7,182 nt of DNA from JBDSGC01 sp046594105 (GTDB taxonomy: Bacteria; Acidobacteriota; Thermoanaerobaculia; Gp7-AA8): the NCBI GenBank assembly GCA_046594105.1, contig JBKJQB010000028.1:1-7182 (forward strand), in the 5' to 3' direction. Position 1 is the stretch's first letter. The number at the start of each line of letters is the position of its first letter. Positions 1-6,046 of this stretch are shown here, in pieces. The translations under genes were made by a program, and so were the position numbers. Under the pieces are notes generated by a model. That model did no database searches, was not told the DNA's origin, and saw nothing but the letters and a program-made list of their open reading frames with translations.

Positions 1-715
1 CCGCCCGGCCCTGCAGGCTGCCGGGAGAGAAGACCCATTGCCTGGCCGCCTCGACAGCTGGCTGATCGAAGGCCGCAAAGGTGCTGCGGACGACGCGTGT
101 GTCGCGCTCTTGCCCACTGCGATCGATGATGCATTGAACGACCACGGTCCCGTTCATCCGGCCCATCAGCGCGACTCTCGGATACACCGGCTGCACGCGA
201 CGAATGACGATCGGTGCCTTGACGTCACCGGTGACCGGCAATGGCGCGGCGGGCGTCTGCTCGATCCCTCCCGCTGGAGGCCCATCGACTCCCACGCCAT
301 CCGTCGAGCCCCAGGGTACGCCGCGCTGCCCGCCTGACGCTGGAGAAGCGCCATCGGGCCCATCGTTTCCCGACACGACGGTCGCGGTCGGCCCCGGCGC
401 GGGCTGCACGTTCTCGGGGATCAACTGCGGGGCCGTTGGCTGAAGTGGCATTGCGGCCGTGGGCGCCTTCGGAGCAGGCGCGGCCCGATGCTGCGGCGCG
501 TCGGGCGTCCCCAGCGCGGCGGGAATGCTCACAGGAACAGGCAGCAGCGGGTACGACATCTCCTTCGGTGCGTGATCGGGAAAGCTGGTGGAATGGAGGC
601 CGGCCAGCAGCACGGCAGCGATCACCGTCCCGTGAGCGACCAGAGAAATCGTCAGGACCCCCGCCTTCCGCTCTCCCCCGTGAACTTGAGCATGAATCAC
701 CGATGTCTCGAACAT
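1..715 (-). CDS. tonB: Energy transducer TonB-family protein, C-terminus cut by window edge
   Basis: Translating the minus strand from ATG 715 gives 238 residues open to the left edge. TonB proteins couple inner-membrane proton motive force (via ExbB/ExbD) to outer-membrane receptors. Seen here: a short basic N-terminus, one membrane segment at about residues 18-40 (LTISLVAHGTVIAAVLLAGL), a Pro/Ala/Gly-rich periplasmic spacer at about 48-160, then the start of the TonB C-terminal domain with RRVQPVYP (172-179), GTVVVQCIID (189-198) and QWVFSP (226-231). These match the family pattern of a YP motif, a G-V-V-V strand and a W-x-F-x-P motif. The last 15-30 residues, carrying the final beta strand, should lie beyond the edge. 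The start is supported by AGGAGG five bases upstream. It is transcribed away from pilT. Whether it serves iron/vitamin uptake or another receptor class cannot be told; genomes often carry several paralogues. Confidence 0.88.
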   Translation of the reverse strand, partial: MFETSVIHAQVHGGERKAGVLTISLVAHGTVIAAVLLAGLHSTSFPDHAPKEMSYPLLPVPVSIPAALGTPDAPQHRAAPAPKAPTAAMPLQPTAPQLIPENVQPAPGPTATVVSGNDGPDGASPASGGQRGVPWGSTDGVGVDGPPAGGIEQTPAAPLPVTGDVKAPIVIRRVQPVYPRVALMGRMNGTVVVQCIIDRSGQERDTRVVRSTFAAFDQPAVEAARQWVFSPGSLQGRA

Positions 716-897
716 GCGCTCCTCCTCACCTGTTCGAGCGCGGGGCCTGCGGCGAAGAAACCAGACCCTGCAACGTTCCTGTGAACAGGTTCGGATTGAT
801 GACGACCTTCGGGTCATGAGCGAGGGTTCGCCGGGCCTCGCACCGAACCGGCAGGCCCTCGCTTCCGTCTGATCTCAAGGCGCGAACCTGTGGCACG
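716..897. promoter_or_regulatory. Divergent tonB/pilT intergenic region with predicted hairpins
   Basis: This 182-bp spacer lies between divergent genes and must hold both promoters, but I could not pick convincing -35/-10 pairs. It can form a short UUCG-tetraloop hairpin on the pilT side, GACC (804-807) TTCG GGTC (812-815). Just downstream is a larger stem: GCGAGGG (820-826) pairs with CCCTCGC (856-862), with an inner TTCG/CGAA helix (827-830 with 844-847). ACCTGTTC (728-735) is also repeated in inverted form at 783-790. These lie in the likely 5' leader of pilT. No known riboswitch was recognised. Confidence 0.35.
719..727 (-). promoter_or_regulatory. Strong Shine-Dalgarno site of the tonB-like gene
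   Basis: The minus strand reads GAGGAGGAG here; its AGGAGG core (726-721) lies five bases before ATG 715. This is one of the two clearest ribosome binding sites in the window, and it fixes the start of the TonB-family gene. Confidence 0.75.
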
Positions 898-2121
898 ATG
901 GTTTCAAGCTCCGACGCGATGACCAAGCTCACTCCCGATCCCGATCTCGACCAGCTGGTGCGGCAGCTCAACGAGGGGCAGCCGGCGTCCCATGAGGCCG
1001 GTCCTTCCTGGCCGGTGGCAGAGGTTCCCAGCGGCAATCCGCTGGAGGAGTTGCTGATCGAGGCCGCCCGTCGAGGGGCCAGCGATCTGCTGATCCTCAG
1101 CGGCTCGCCAGCGATCTTCCGGGTCGGAGGCCGGCTGGTGCGATCGGAGCGGCCGCCGCTGGCAGCGGATGAAGTGACCGACCTTCTGGGATCGTTCCTC
1201 ACGCCGCGCGTCCGCGAACGGATCGAAGCAACGGGAGCTGCCGACTTCTCGCTCCGCCTGTCGAAGCCTCCCGCCTCCGAGGACCGGCGGGCATGGCGGT
1301 TTCGCGTCAACGTGCATCGGCAACGGGGGACGCTGGCTGCGGCCATCCGTTCTCTGCCAACCACGATTCCTACGCTGGCGGAGCTCGACCTTCCGCCCGC
1401 GCTGTCCGAACTGGTCAAGCCGACGCGCGGGCTGGTGCTGGTGTGCGGCCCCACCGGCTCCGGAAAAACGACGACCCTGGCCGCACTGGTCGGCGAGATC
1501 AACCGGAGCGAGTCGCGGCACATCATCACCATCGAGGACCCCATCGAATTCGAGCACCGCAATGGCGAAGCGGTGATCGAACAGGTGGAGATCGGCCGCG
1601 ACTCGCCGTCCTTCGCTGCGGCGTTGCGTGCCGCGCTCCGACAGGATCCCGATGTGATCCTGGTGGGCGAGATGCGCGATCTGGAGACCGTCTCCATCGC
1701 CCTCACCGCAGCGGAGACCGGCCATCTGATCCTCTCCACCCTCCACACCAGCGATGCACCCTCTGCCATCCATCGCATGGTCGATGTCTTTCCTCCCGCG
1801 CAGCAGACGCAGATCAAGCAGCAACTCGCCCTCTGCCTGAACGCCATCATCTGCCAGCATCTGATCCCTGTTTCCTCCTCCAGCGGAGGCCGGTCCGTGG
1901 CCATCGAAGTGCTGCTGGCCAATCAGGCGGTCCGCAATCACATCCGCAACGACAAGCTCCAGAATCTCCTCAGCGAGATCACCCTGGGAAAGCGTCAGGG
2001 CATGATCTCGCTGGAAGACTCGCTCGCCGCGATGGTGCGCAAAGGGCTGATCACGCCGGACGAGGCGCGTGCGCGTTCGTCAAGGCCGGACGAGCTCGAG
2101 AGCCTGACCCGCTCGAAGTAG
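898..2121 (+). CDS. pilT: Type IV pilus retraction ATPase, PilT/GspE superfamily
   Basis: A 407-residue cytoplasmic hexameric motor ATPase of the type that depolymerises type IV pili for twitching. Motifs in order: N-terminal domain signature GASDLLILSG (60-69); Walker A GPTGSGKTTT (184-193); Asp box TIEDPIEFEH (211-220); Walker B DPDVILVGEMRD (250-261) with catalytic Glu258; His box GHLILSTLHT (275-284). AVRNHIRND (344-352) corresponds to the AIRNLIRE element important for retraction, which favours PilT over PilB or GspE. Oddities: about 45 residues precede the conserved N-terminal domain, so it is longer than the usual ~345, and the His normally following ASDL is Leu65. No Shine-Dalgarno is visible before ATG 898; ATG 919 (residue 8) is an alternative start. 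No pilB, pilC or pilin gene is in the window, so this is a detached pilT. The glycosyltransferase-like gene follows after 50 bp and is probably co-transcribed. PilU-type paralogues cannot be excluded. Confidence 0.9.
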   Translation: MVSSSDAMTKLTPDPDLDQLVRQLNEGQPASHEAGPSWPVAEVPSGNPLEELLIEAARRGASDLLILSGSPAIFRVGGRLVRSERPPLAADEVTDLLGSFLTPRVRERIEATGAADFSLRLSKPPASEDRRAWRFRVNVHRQRGTLAAAIRSLPTTIPTLAELDLPPALSELVKPTRGLVLVCGPTGSGKTTTLAALVGEINRSESRHIITIEDPIEFEHRNGEAVIEQVEIGRDSPSFAAALRAALRQDPDVILVGEMRDLETVSIALTAAETGHLILSTLHTSDAPSAIHRMVDVFPPAQQTQIKQQLALCLNAIICQHLIPVSSSSGGRSVAIEVLLANQAVRNHIRNDKLQNLLSEITLGKRQGMISLEDSLAAMVRKGLITPDEARARSSRPDELESLTRSK

Positions 2122-2171
2122 AAAACGGAGCCGGACACTCCGCGCACCCTTCCTCACCGATAATCGAGGGA

Positions 2172-3497
2172 ATGCTGGATTCCAGGCGACAGGCATGGAT
2201 GGATGCGGCGATCGTCGCCGCCATCGCACTGGCGACCAACCTCCTGTATCTCCGCTGCAGCTCGGGAGACTATTTCTTCCCCGACTCGAGCACGTACCTT
2301 CTTCCCGCCCGCAACCTTCTGGCGGGTTTCGGATTCGTCAACAGAACCGGCGCCGCCGAAACGATTCGCACCCCGGGCTATCCGCTGCTGCTCGCCGCGA
2401 TGGGCGTGCGGATTCTGCCCATCATTCTTCTGCAGCACTTCCTCAACGCGGCGATCGCCGCGGGGTCGTACCTGTGCGCACGACGGATCACCGGTACCAG
2501 GCTGGCGGCCTTTTCCGCGGGCCTCCTCGTTGCGCTGGATACACCCTCCATTCATTACGCAAACAAGATCCTGAGCGAGACGTTGTTTGCCGGCGCGCTG
2601 CTACTCGTTTTTCTGGTGCTGCTTTCTCTGCCGGTCCGGGACAGGGAGAGCGTTCGCGTGGGAACGCAGGCCGGAAACCGCTGGATTGCCCGCGTCCTCG
2701 TCGCCGGACTGGGCGCCGGCAGTCTGGTGCTGATCCGGCCGGTCGCCATCCTGGCGTTTCTCGTGTTTGCTGTGTGGATGCTCCTCTGCCGCATCCCCCT
2801 CCGCTGGGTGCTTCTCTTCGGAGTCACCGCACTGGTGATTCCCGGAGCCTGGGCGCTGCGGAATCTGCGAGAGACCGGCGTATTCACCGTCTCGTCCATC
2901 GGAGGCACGAATCTCCTGATCTTCCGGGCCGCCGGCGCGATCGTGCTCGAGGAGGGAACGACCGACTTTCGTACCGACCTCCTGCGCGTGCAGACCGCGC
3001 TGCTTGCAGATGCTGAGGCGGAGATCGAGGACAACCTGGGGATCCCCGATGCCGAAGAGCTGCCGCACGCAGTCCTCAGCCGCCAATTCTCCCGGATCGC
3101 GGTCCGGACGCTCCGCGAGCATCCCAAAGGACTTCTGCTGCTGACACTGCGGGGACTGGCCATCAACCTCTTCGACAGCCGTTCGGAGGCTATGGAGAAA
3201 GTCAGTTCACTCCCTCAGTCCCTGGTGCGATTCGCAATTCGCACCGGGACGGGAGCGATCGCTCTCCTCGCGCTCGCGGGGATCATCAGCCTGTGGATCG
3301 GTCATCGCCGTGCGGAAGCGACGCTGATCGCCCTGACCGTCGCCTATTTCCTGCTGATCTCGGCGGGAGCGGAATCAGAATCGCGTTTCCGCGTGCCGGT
3401 CATCCCTGAAGAGGCCATCGCCGCGGGAGCAGGCCTCCAGATGCTCGTGGTGATGACGCAGAACCGGGGCGCCGCGCGGGCGACGCCCCGGCTCTGA
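2172..3497 (+). CDS. Polytopic membrane protein, GT39/PMT-like glycosyltransferase
   Basis: A 441-residue integral membrane protein with roughly 9-11 hydrophobic segments (about 11-27, 81-105, 111-127, 134-153, 173-200, 213-227, 319-333, 359-376, 382-398, 410-428). Its pattern is that of GT39/PMT/ArnT-like GT-C enzymes, which move sugars from polyprenyl-phosphate donors to proteins or lipids on the outer face of the inner membrane. Supporting stretches are the first-loop PDSSTYLLPARNLLAGFGF (37-55) followed by RTPGYPLLLA (66-75), the mid-protein PGAWALRNLRETGVF (224-238), and the late ESESRFRVPVIP (401-412). Asp38 in the first loop is the candidate catalytic acid. The frame is open far upstream, but that part only shadows pilT; ATG 2172, after GAGGG, begins the membrane-protein character, and ATG 2199 is an alternative. 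Closeness to pilT permits a role in pilin or surface glycosylation, but that is inference. The substrate is unknown. Confidence 0.72.
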   Translation: MLDSRRQAWMDAAIVAAIALATNLLYLRCSSGDYFFPDSSTYLLPARNLLAGFGFVNRTGAAETIRTPGYPLLLAAMGVRILPIILLQHFLNAAIAAGSYLCARRITGTRLAAFSAGLLVALDTPSIHYANKILSETLFAGALLLVFLVLLSLPVRDRESVRVGTQAGNRWIARVLVAGLGAGSLVLIRPVAILAFLVFAVWMLLCRIPLRWVLLFGVTALVIPGAWALRNLRETGVFTVSSIGGTNLLIFRAAGAIVLEEGTTDFRTDLLRVQTALLADAEAEIEDNLGIPDAEELPHAVLSRQFSRIAVRTLREHPKGLLLLTLRGLAINLFDSRSEAMEKVSSLPQSLVRFAIRTGTGAIALLALAGIISLWIGHRRAEATLIALTVAYFLLISAGAESESRFRVPVIPEEAIAAGAGLQMLVVMTQNRGAARATPRL

Positions 3498-3500
3498 CAC

Positions 3501-3612
3501 TCAGCGCTGGAAGGCGTAACTCAGTTTCATGAACAGCTGACGATTGGACTTCAACGAAGAGCTTCGTACTTGTGTCACGGAGCCGTGAATGTTGAAGAAG
3601 CGGCCCCCGAAA
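3501..3612 (-). pseudogene. Start-less remnant resembling the C-terminus of an outer-membrane beta-barrel
   Basis: Directly downstream of ctpA, in the +1 frame relative to it, the minus strand encodes about 37 residues ending at TGA 3503-3501. The end, NRQLFMKLSYAFQR, is an amphipathic alternating strand (L, M, L, Y, F on one face) with an aromatic residue near the terminus, as in the last strand of outer-membrane barrels such as TonB-dependent receptors; before it is FGGRFFNIHGSV. The frame has no start codon between an upstream in-frame TGA inside ctpA and this segment, so it cannot be an intact gene. I read it as the tail of a deleted outer-membrane protein gene. The barrel assignment rests on pattern alone; a chance open frame is possible. 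Confidence 0.4.
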
Positions 3613-3628
3613 TCAGGCCGCTTTCTTT
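3598..3628. terminator. Bidirectional hairpin terminator between convergent units
   Basis: AAGCGGCC (3598-3605) pairs perfectly with GGCCGCTT (3616-3623) across a 10-base loop. On the plus strand the stem runs into TTTCTTT (3622-3628), as expected for an intrinsic terminator of the pilT/glycosyltransferase unit. On the minus strand it is followed by CTTCTTC, a weaker T-rich tail, and could end the rnc-envC-ctpA unit. The TGA stop of ctpA (3615-3613) lies in the loop. It sits 100 bp beyond the plus-strand stop. Confidence 0.6.
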
Positions 3629-4806
3629 GCGGAGTGCTGGGGGTCGCCGAACAGCTGCAAGGCCTTGTTCAGGATGACATCCTCGCGTGGCTTCTGGGTG
3701 CGATCCTTCTCCGCGTTACGATCGCGAAGACCCTGGGAAGTCAGGTCGACCACGACGTCGGGCTTCACGCCCCCATCCTTGATCGGCTTCAGGTCGGGCA
3801 TGGTGTAGTGACCGATGGTCATGAACACGCCGCCTCCGCTGGGAAGAGGGATGAACTTCTGGATCAGGGACTTGCCGTAGGTGGTCAACCCCACCGTTTT
3901 TCCGCGTGCGTTGCCGTGGACTGCAGCGGCGAAAATCTCGGCGCCGGACGCGGTCGAGCTATCGGTGAGAACCTCCAGGTCGCCGTCGTACTCGGTGTTC
4001 CGATCTGCCTGCCAGCGCCGCGCTTCCGCCTTGCGGCCTTCCACCGACGTGATCAGGCCACTGGTCAGCAGCTGATCGGCACAGGCGATCGCTTCCTCGA
4101 CGTCGCCTCCGGCGTTCCCGCGGACATCGATGATCAGCTTCCGGGTCCCTGCGGTATGGATCTTCTCCAGCGCCGCCTTCAACTGCGCTGCGGTCCCCTT
4201 CTCGAAGAACGGAATCTTCACGTACGCCACGCCGCCCATCTGCTGGGAACTGATGGCCACGGGATGGAAGGTCGCCGGCTGGATGCTGAAATCATCCCGC
4301 TTGGTCTGCCCGCCGCGAAGGACCTGGACATGGATCGGTTTGCTGCTGCGCAGCAAGTTGCGGATTTGCCAGACAGTCATCTTGGCGGTGGGCTGGCCAT
4401 CGATCTTCTCGATGAAATCGCCACGCTCCAGCCCTGCTTTTGCTGCCGGTGATCCATCCACGGGAGCGATGACATAGCCGTAACCGAAGCGCTTGGTCAC
4501 GATCACGCCGATCCCGTTGTCCTCGACGTCGGTGAAGTTGCGATAGGCGGCCATCTGGGCGGGCGGAACGTAGTAGCTGAACTCATCGACCGCGTCGGTG
4601 ACGCCGGCGAACGCCCCGTCGAGCAACTGCTCGGGCGGTACCTGCTCCACATAGTTGTTCCGCACCAGGTCGAAGACCTCGGTGAAGATGCTGAGGTATC
4701 GAAAGACGTTGTTCTTCTGCGAAGCCTGTCCGAAGACCGCGCCGCCCAGCAGCGAGATCAGCAAAGCAACCGAGACCGCGAGAAACACCACTTTTTTCTT
4801 GCTCAT
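3613..4806 (-). CDS. ctpA: C-terminal processing serine protease, S41 family, periplasmic
   Basis: A 397-residue carboxyl-terminal processing protease that cleaves periplasmic or membrane-attached proteins near their C-termini. Residues 6-25 form a hydrophobic signal or anchor segment ending near VFGQA. A PDZ domain spans about 97-165, with the carboxylate loop GIGV (98-101) and SPAAKAGLERGDFIEKIDG (119-137). The protease domain has LIIDVRGNAGG (224-234) and the catalytic set Ser287 (STASGAEI), Lys312 (YGKSLIQ) and Gln316. The Ser-Lys spacing of 25 and Lys-Gln spacing of 4 match CtpB and Prc, so it should be active. It lies downstream of the EnvC-like gene, a pairing known in several Gram-negative groups. 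The nearest GGAG is about 14 bases before ATG 4806, too far to be ideal, and the start overlaps the stop of a 30-codon frame (TGATG), so translational coupling is likely. The substrate is not evident. Confidence 0.92.
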   Translation of the reverse strand: MSKKKVVFLAVSVALLISLLGGAVFGQASQKNNVFRYLSIFTEVFDLVRNNYVEQVPPEQLLDGAFAGVTDAVDEFSYYVPPAQMAAYRNFTDVEDNGIGVIVTKRFGYGYVIAPVDGSPAAKAGLERGDFIEKIDGQPTAKMTVWQIRNLLRSSKPIHVQVLRGGQTKRDDFSIQPATFHPVAISSQQMGGVAYVKIPFFEKGTAAQLKAALEKIHTAGTRKLIIDVRGNAGGDVEEAIACADQLLTSGLITSVEGRKAEARRWQADRNTEYDGDLEVLTDSSTASGAEIFAAAVHGNARGKTVGLTTYGKSLIQKFIPLPSGGGVFMTIGHYTMPDLKPIKDGGVKPDVVVDLTSQGLRDRNAEKDRTQKPREDVILNKALQLFGDPQHSAKKAA

Positions 4807-4898
4807 CAGATTTCAGGTCGCTCCGAGGTTTTGAGTTGCTCCGTGATGGTGTGGCCAAGGCACTCTGGTCTGTGCTTCATTTCGAACTCTGGCATCAT
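4806..4898 (-). CDS. Possible 30-residue bridging peptide between envC and ctpA
   Basis: A minus-strand frame of 30 codons plus stop fills the gap between the EnvC-like gene and ctpA. Its ATG (4898-4896) shares ATGA with the envC stop, and its TGA (4808-4806) shares one base with the ctpA start, giving TGATG. The peptide begins MMPEFEMKHRPECLGHTI and ends SERPEI. It is charged and hydrophilic, with no membrane segment and one Cys. About 67% of third positions are G or C. I recognise no family. It could be a real small protein, or only a translated bridge carrying ribosomes from envC to ctpA, whose own ribosome site is poorly placed. It could also be chance, although two exact junctions are unusual. 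Confidence 0.35.
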   Translation of the reverse strand: MMPEFEMKHRPECLGHTITEQLKTSERPEI

Positions 4899-6046
4899 CG
4901 CAACCATTTTTGAGGATCTTCCGGTTTGTTGTCCTGACGAATCTCGAAATAAAGGTAGCCGGAACGGGCATCTTCCGACTCCCCCACCCCTGCAAGCGCT
5001 TGACCACCGGAGACGTGATCGCCGGGCGAGACGGCCGGTGCTTTGAGGTTCCCGTAAAGGGAGAAGATGCGATAGCCATGGTCGAGAATGATCAGGTTTC
5101 CGTATCCCTTGAACCATTGCGAAAATAGAACTGTTCCCGCAAACACGGCGTGGACCGCAGTTCCGGGCGCCGCCCCAATCTTCAAACCGTTATTGAAGGT
5201 GACCGTGGAGAACTTCCGGTTTCTCTGCACCCCGAAACGCTCGAACACCTTTCCCTGCGCCGGCCAGTCCAGCGCCCCCTGCACCGCCCGGATGTCCGTC
5301 GGCGCGGGACCACCTGCCTTCTGACGGGCCAGCACGTCGAGAAGATGCTCCAGGCGACGGGCCTTCTCCTGCAGCTCGCTGAGCTGCCGTTGGGACTGGC
5401 TGTCTTCGCCGCGCAACGAGGCCAGCACACGCTGCTGCTGGTCCCTCGCCGCGGCCACTGATCGCCGCCGCTCCTCCACCACCCTGCGCATCTGCAACAG
5501 TCTCCCTCGGCGATCGGCCAGGTCGGCCAGTCGCAGCCTGAGACTCTCCCGGCTGGCCTGGAACCGCGTCACCGCGCGGGAGTCCCGCGACACCAGATAG
5601 CTCAACATCGACATGGCCTCCACCGGATTGCGGCGGTCGTCGATGGACATCAGCATGCGCACGTAGCTCAGCCCTCCCAGCCGGTACAGGGCATCGAGAC
5701 GCCTGCGCAGGAACTGTTTCTGCCGCTGGATGCGAGGGCCGATCTCCGCCACCTGTGTCTCGGCGACGTTCTGCTGCTGTTCGATCTGGGACTGAAGGTT
5801 CACCGCGATCTGCAGTTCCCGATCGCGGATGTCCAGCTCCAGGCCGGCCTCCTCCAGCGCGCGCTGCGCGGAGGCCGTCTGCGCGTGCACGTCCTCGAGC
5901 TTCCGGCGGAGCCGCACGATCTCTCCACGCATCCGATCCAGATCGGCATTGCCGGAATTCTCGGAACGAGCCGACGACAGCCCGATCAGCGCCACCAGCG
6001 CGAGGGCCACTCCCCGCTTAACCGTCGGAATTCTCGAGCAATGCAT
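4895..6046 (-). CDS. envC: EnvC-like murein hydrolase activator, degenerate M23/LytM domain
   Basis: A 383-residue exported protein. EnvC is a periplasmic partner of FtsEX that switches on septal peptidoglycan amidases. Layout: signal peptide at about 1-27 (VKRGVALALVALIGL then SSARS); two long charged coiled-coil stretches at about 33-110 and 165-243, rich in Glu, Arg, Gln and Leu; a LytM fold at about 258-383. That fold keeps the structural pattern GTAVHAVFAGTVLFSQWFKG (295-314), YGNLIILDHG (315-324), SLYGNL (329-334) and YLYFEIR (364-370). The zinc ligands are gone: the usual H-x-x-x-D is NNGLK (285-289), and the usual HLHFE is YLYFE. E. coli EnvC is altered at the same places, so an activator role is favoured over hydrolase activity. 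ATG 6046 is chosen because it gives a complete signal peptide; it overlaps rnc by 29 bp. GTG 6010 would lose the basic n-region. No ftsEX or amidase gene is in view. Confidence 0.87.
   Translation of the reverse strand: MHCSRIPTVKRGVALALVALIGLSSARSENSGNADLDRMRGEIVRLRRKLEDVHAQTASAQRALEEAGLELDIRDRELQIAVNLQSQIEQQQNVAETQVAEIGPRIQRQKQFLRRRLDALYRLGGLSYVRMLMSIDDRRNPVEAMSMLSYLVSRDSRAVTRFQASRESLRLRLADLADRRGRLLQMRRVVEERRRSVAAARDQQQRVLASLRGEDSQSQRQLSELQEKARRLEHLLDVLARQKAGGPAPTDIRAVQGALDWPAQGKVFERFGVQRNRKFSTVTFNNGLKIGAAPGTAVHAVFAGTVLFSQWFKGYGNLIILDHGYRIFSLYGNLKAPAVSPGDHVSGGQALAGVGESEDARSGYLYFEIRQDNKPEDPQKWLR

Noticed and set aside
241..819. 192-codon plus-strand frame opposite the tonB-like gene
   Set aside because: Ala/Arg/Pro-rich shadow; the minus strand encodes a recognisable TonB protein with a strong ribosome site.
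890..922. Ten-codon GTG frame ending on ATGA with the second in-frame Met of pilT
   Set aside because: The overlap is neat, but the frame is too short and has only a weak AAGG upstream; not distinguishable from chance.
726..1941. Two long minus-strand open frames (398 and 345 codons) opposite pilT
   Set aside because: They are Arg/Ser- or Gly/Arg-rich with no family motifs and lie opposite a gene with complete ATPase motifs. High GC leaves antisense frames open.
2126..2142. Small hairpin CGGAG/CTCCG between pilT and the next gene
   Set aside because: Only five base pairs and no T-run, so it is not a credible terminator.
1293..2171. Upstream extension of the glycosyltransferase-like frame through pilT
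   Set aside because: The 293 upstream codons are low-complexity shadow sequence in another frame of pilT; membrane-protein character begins at ATG 2172.
5953..6036. 11-base direct repeat CGGAATTCTCG at 5953-5963 and 6026-6036
   Set aside because: A few 11-base matches are expected by chance in about 7 kb, and both copies are explained by coding sequence.
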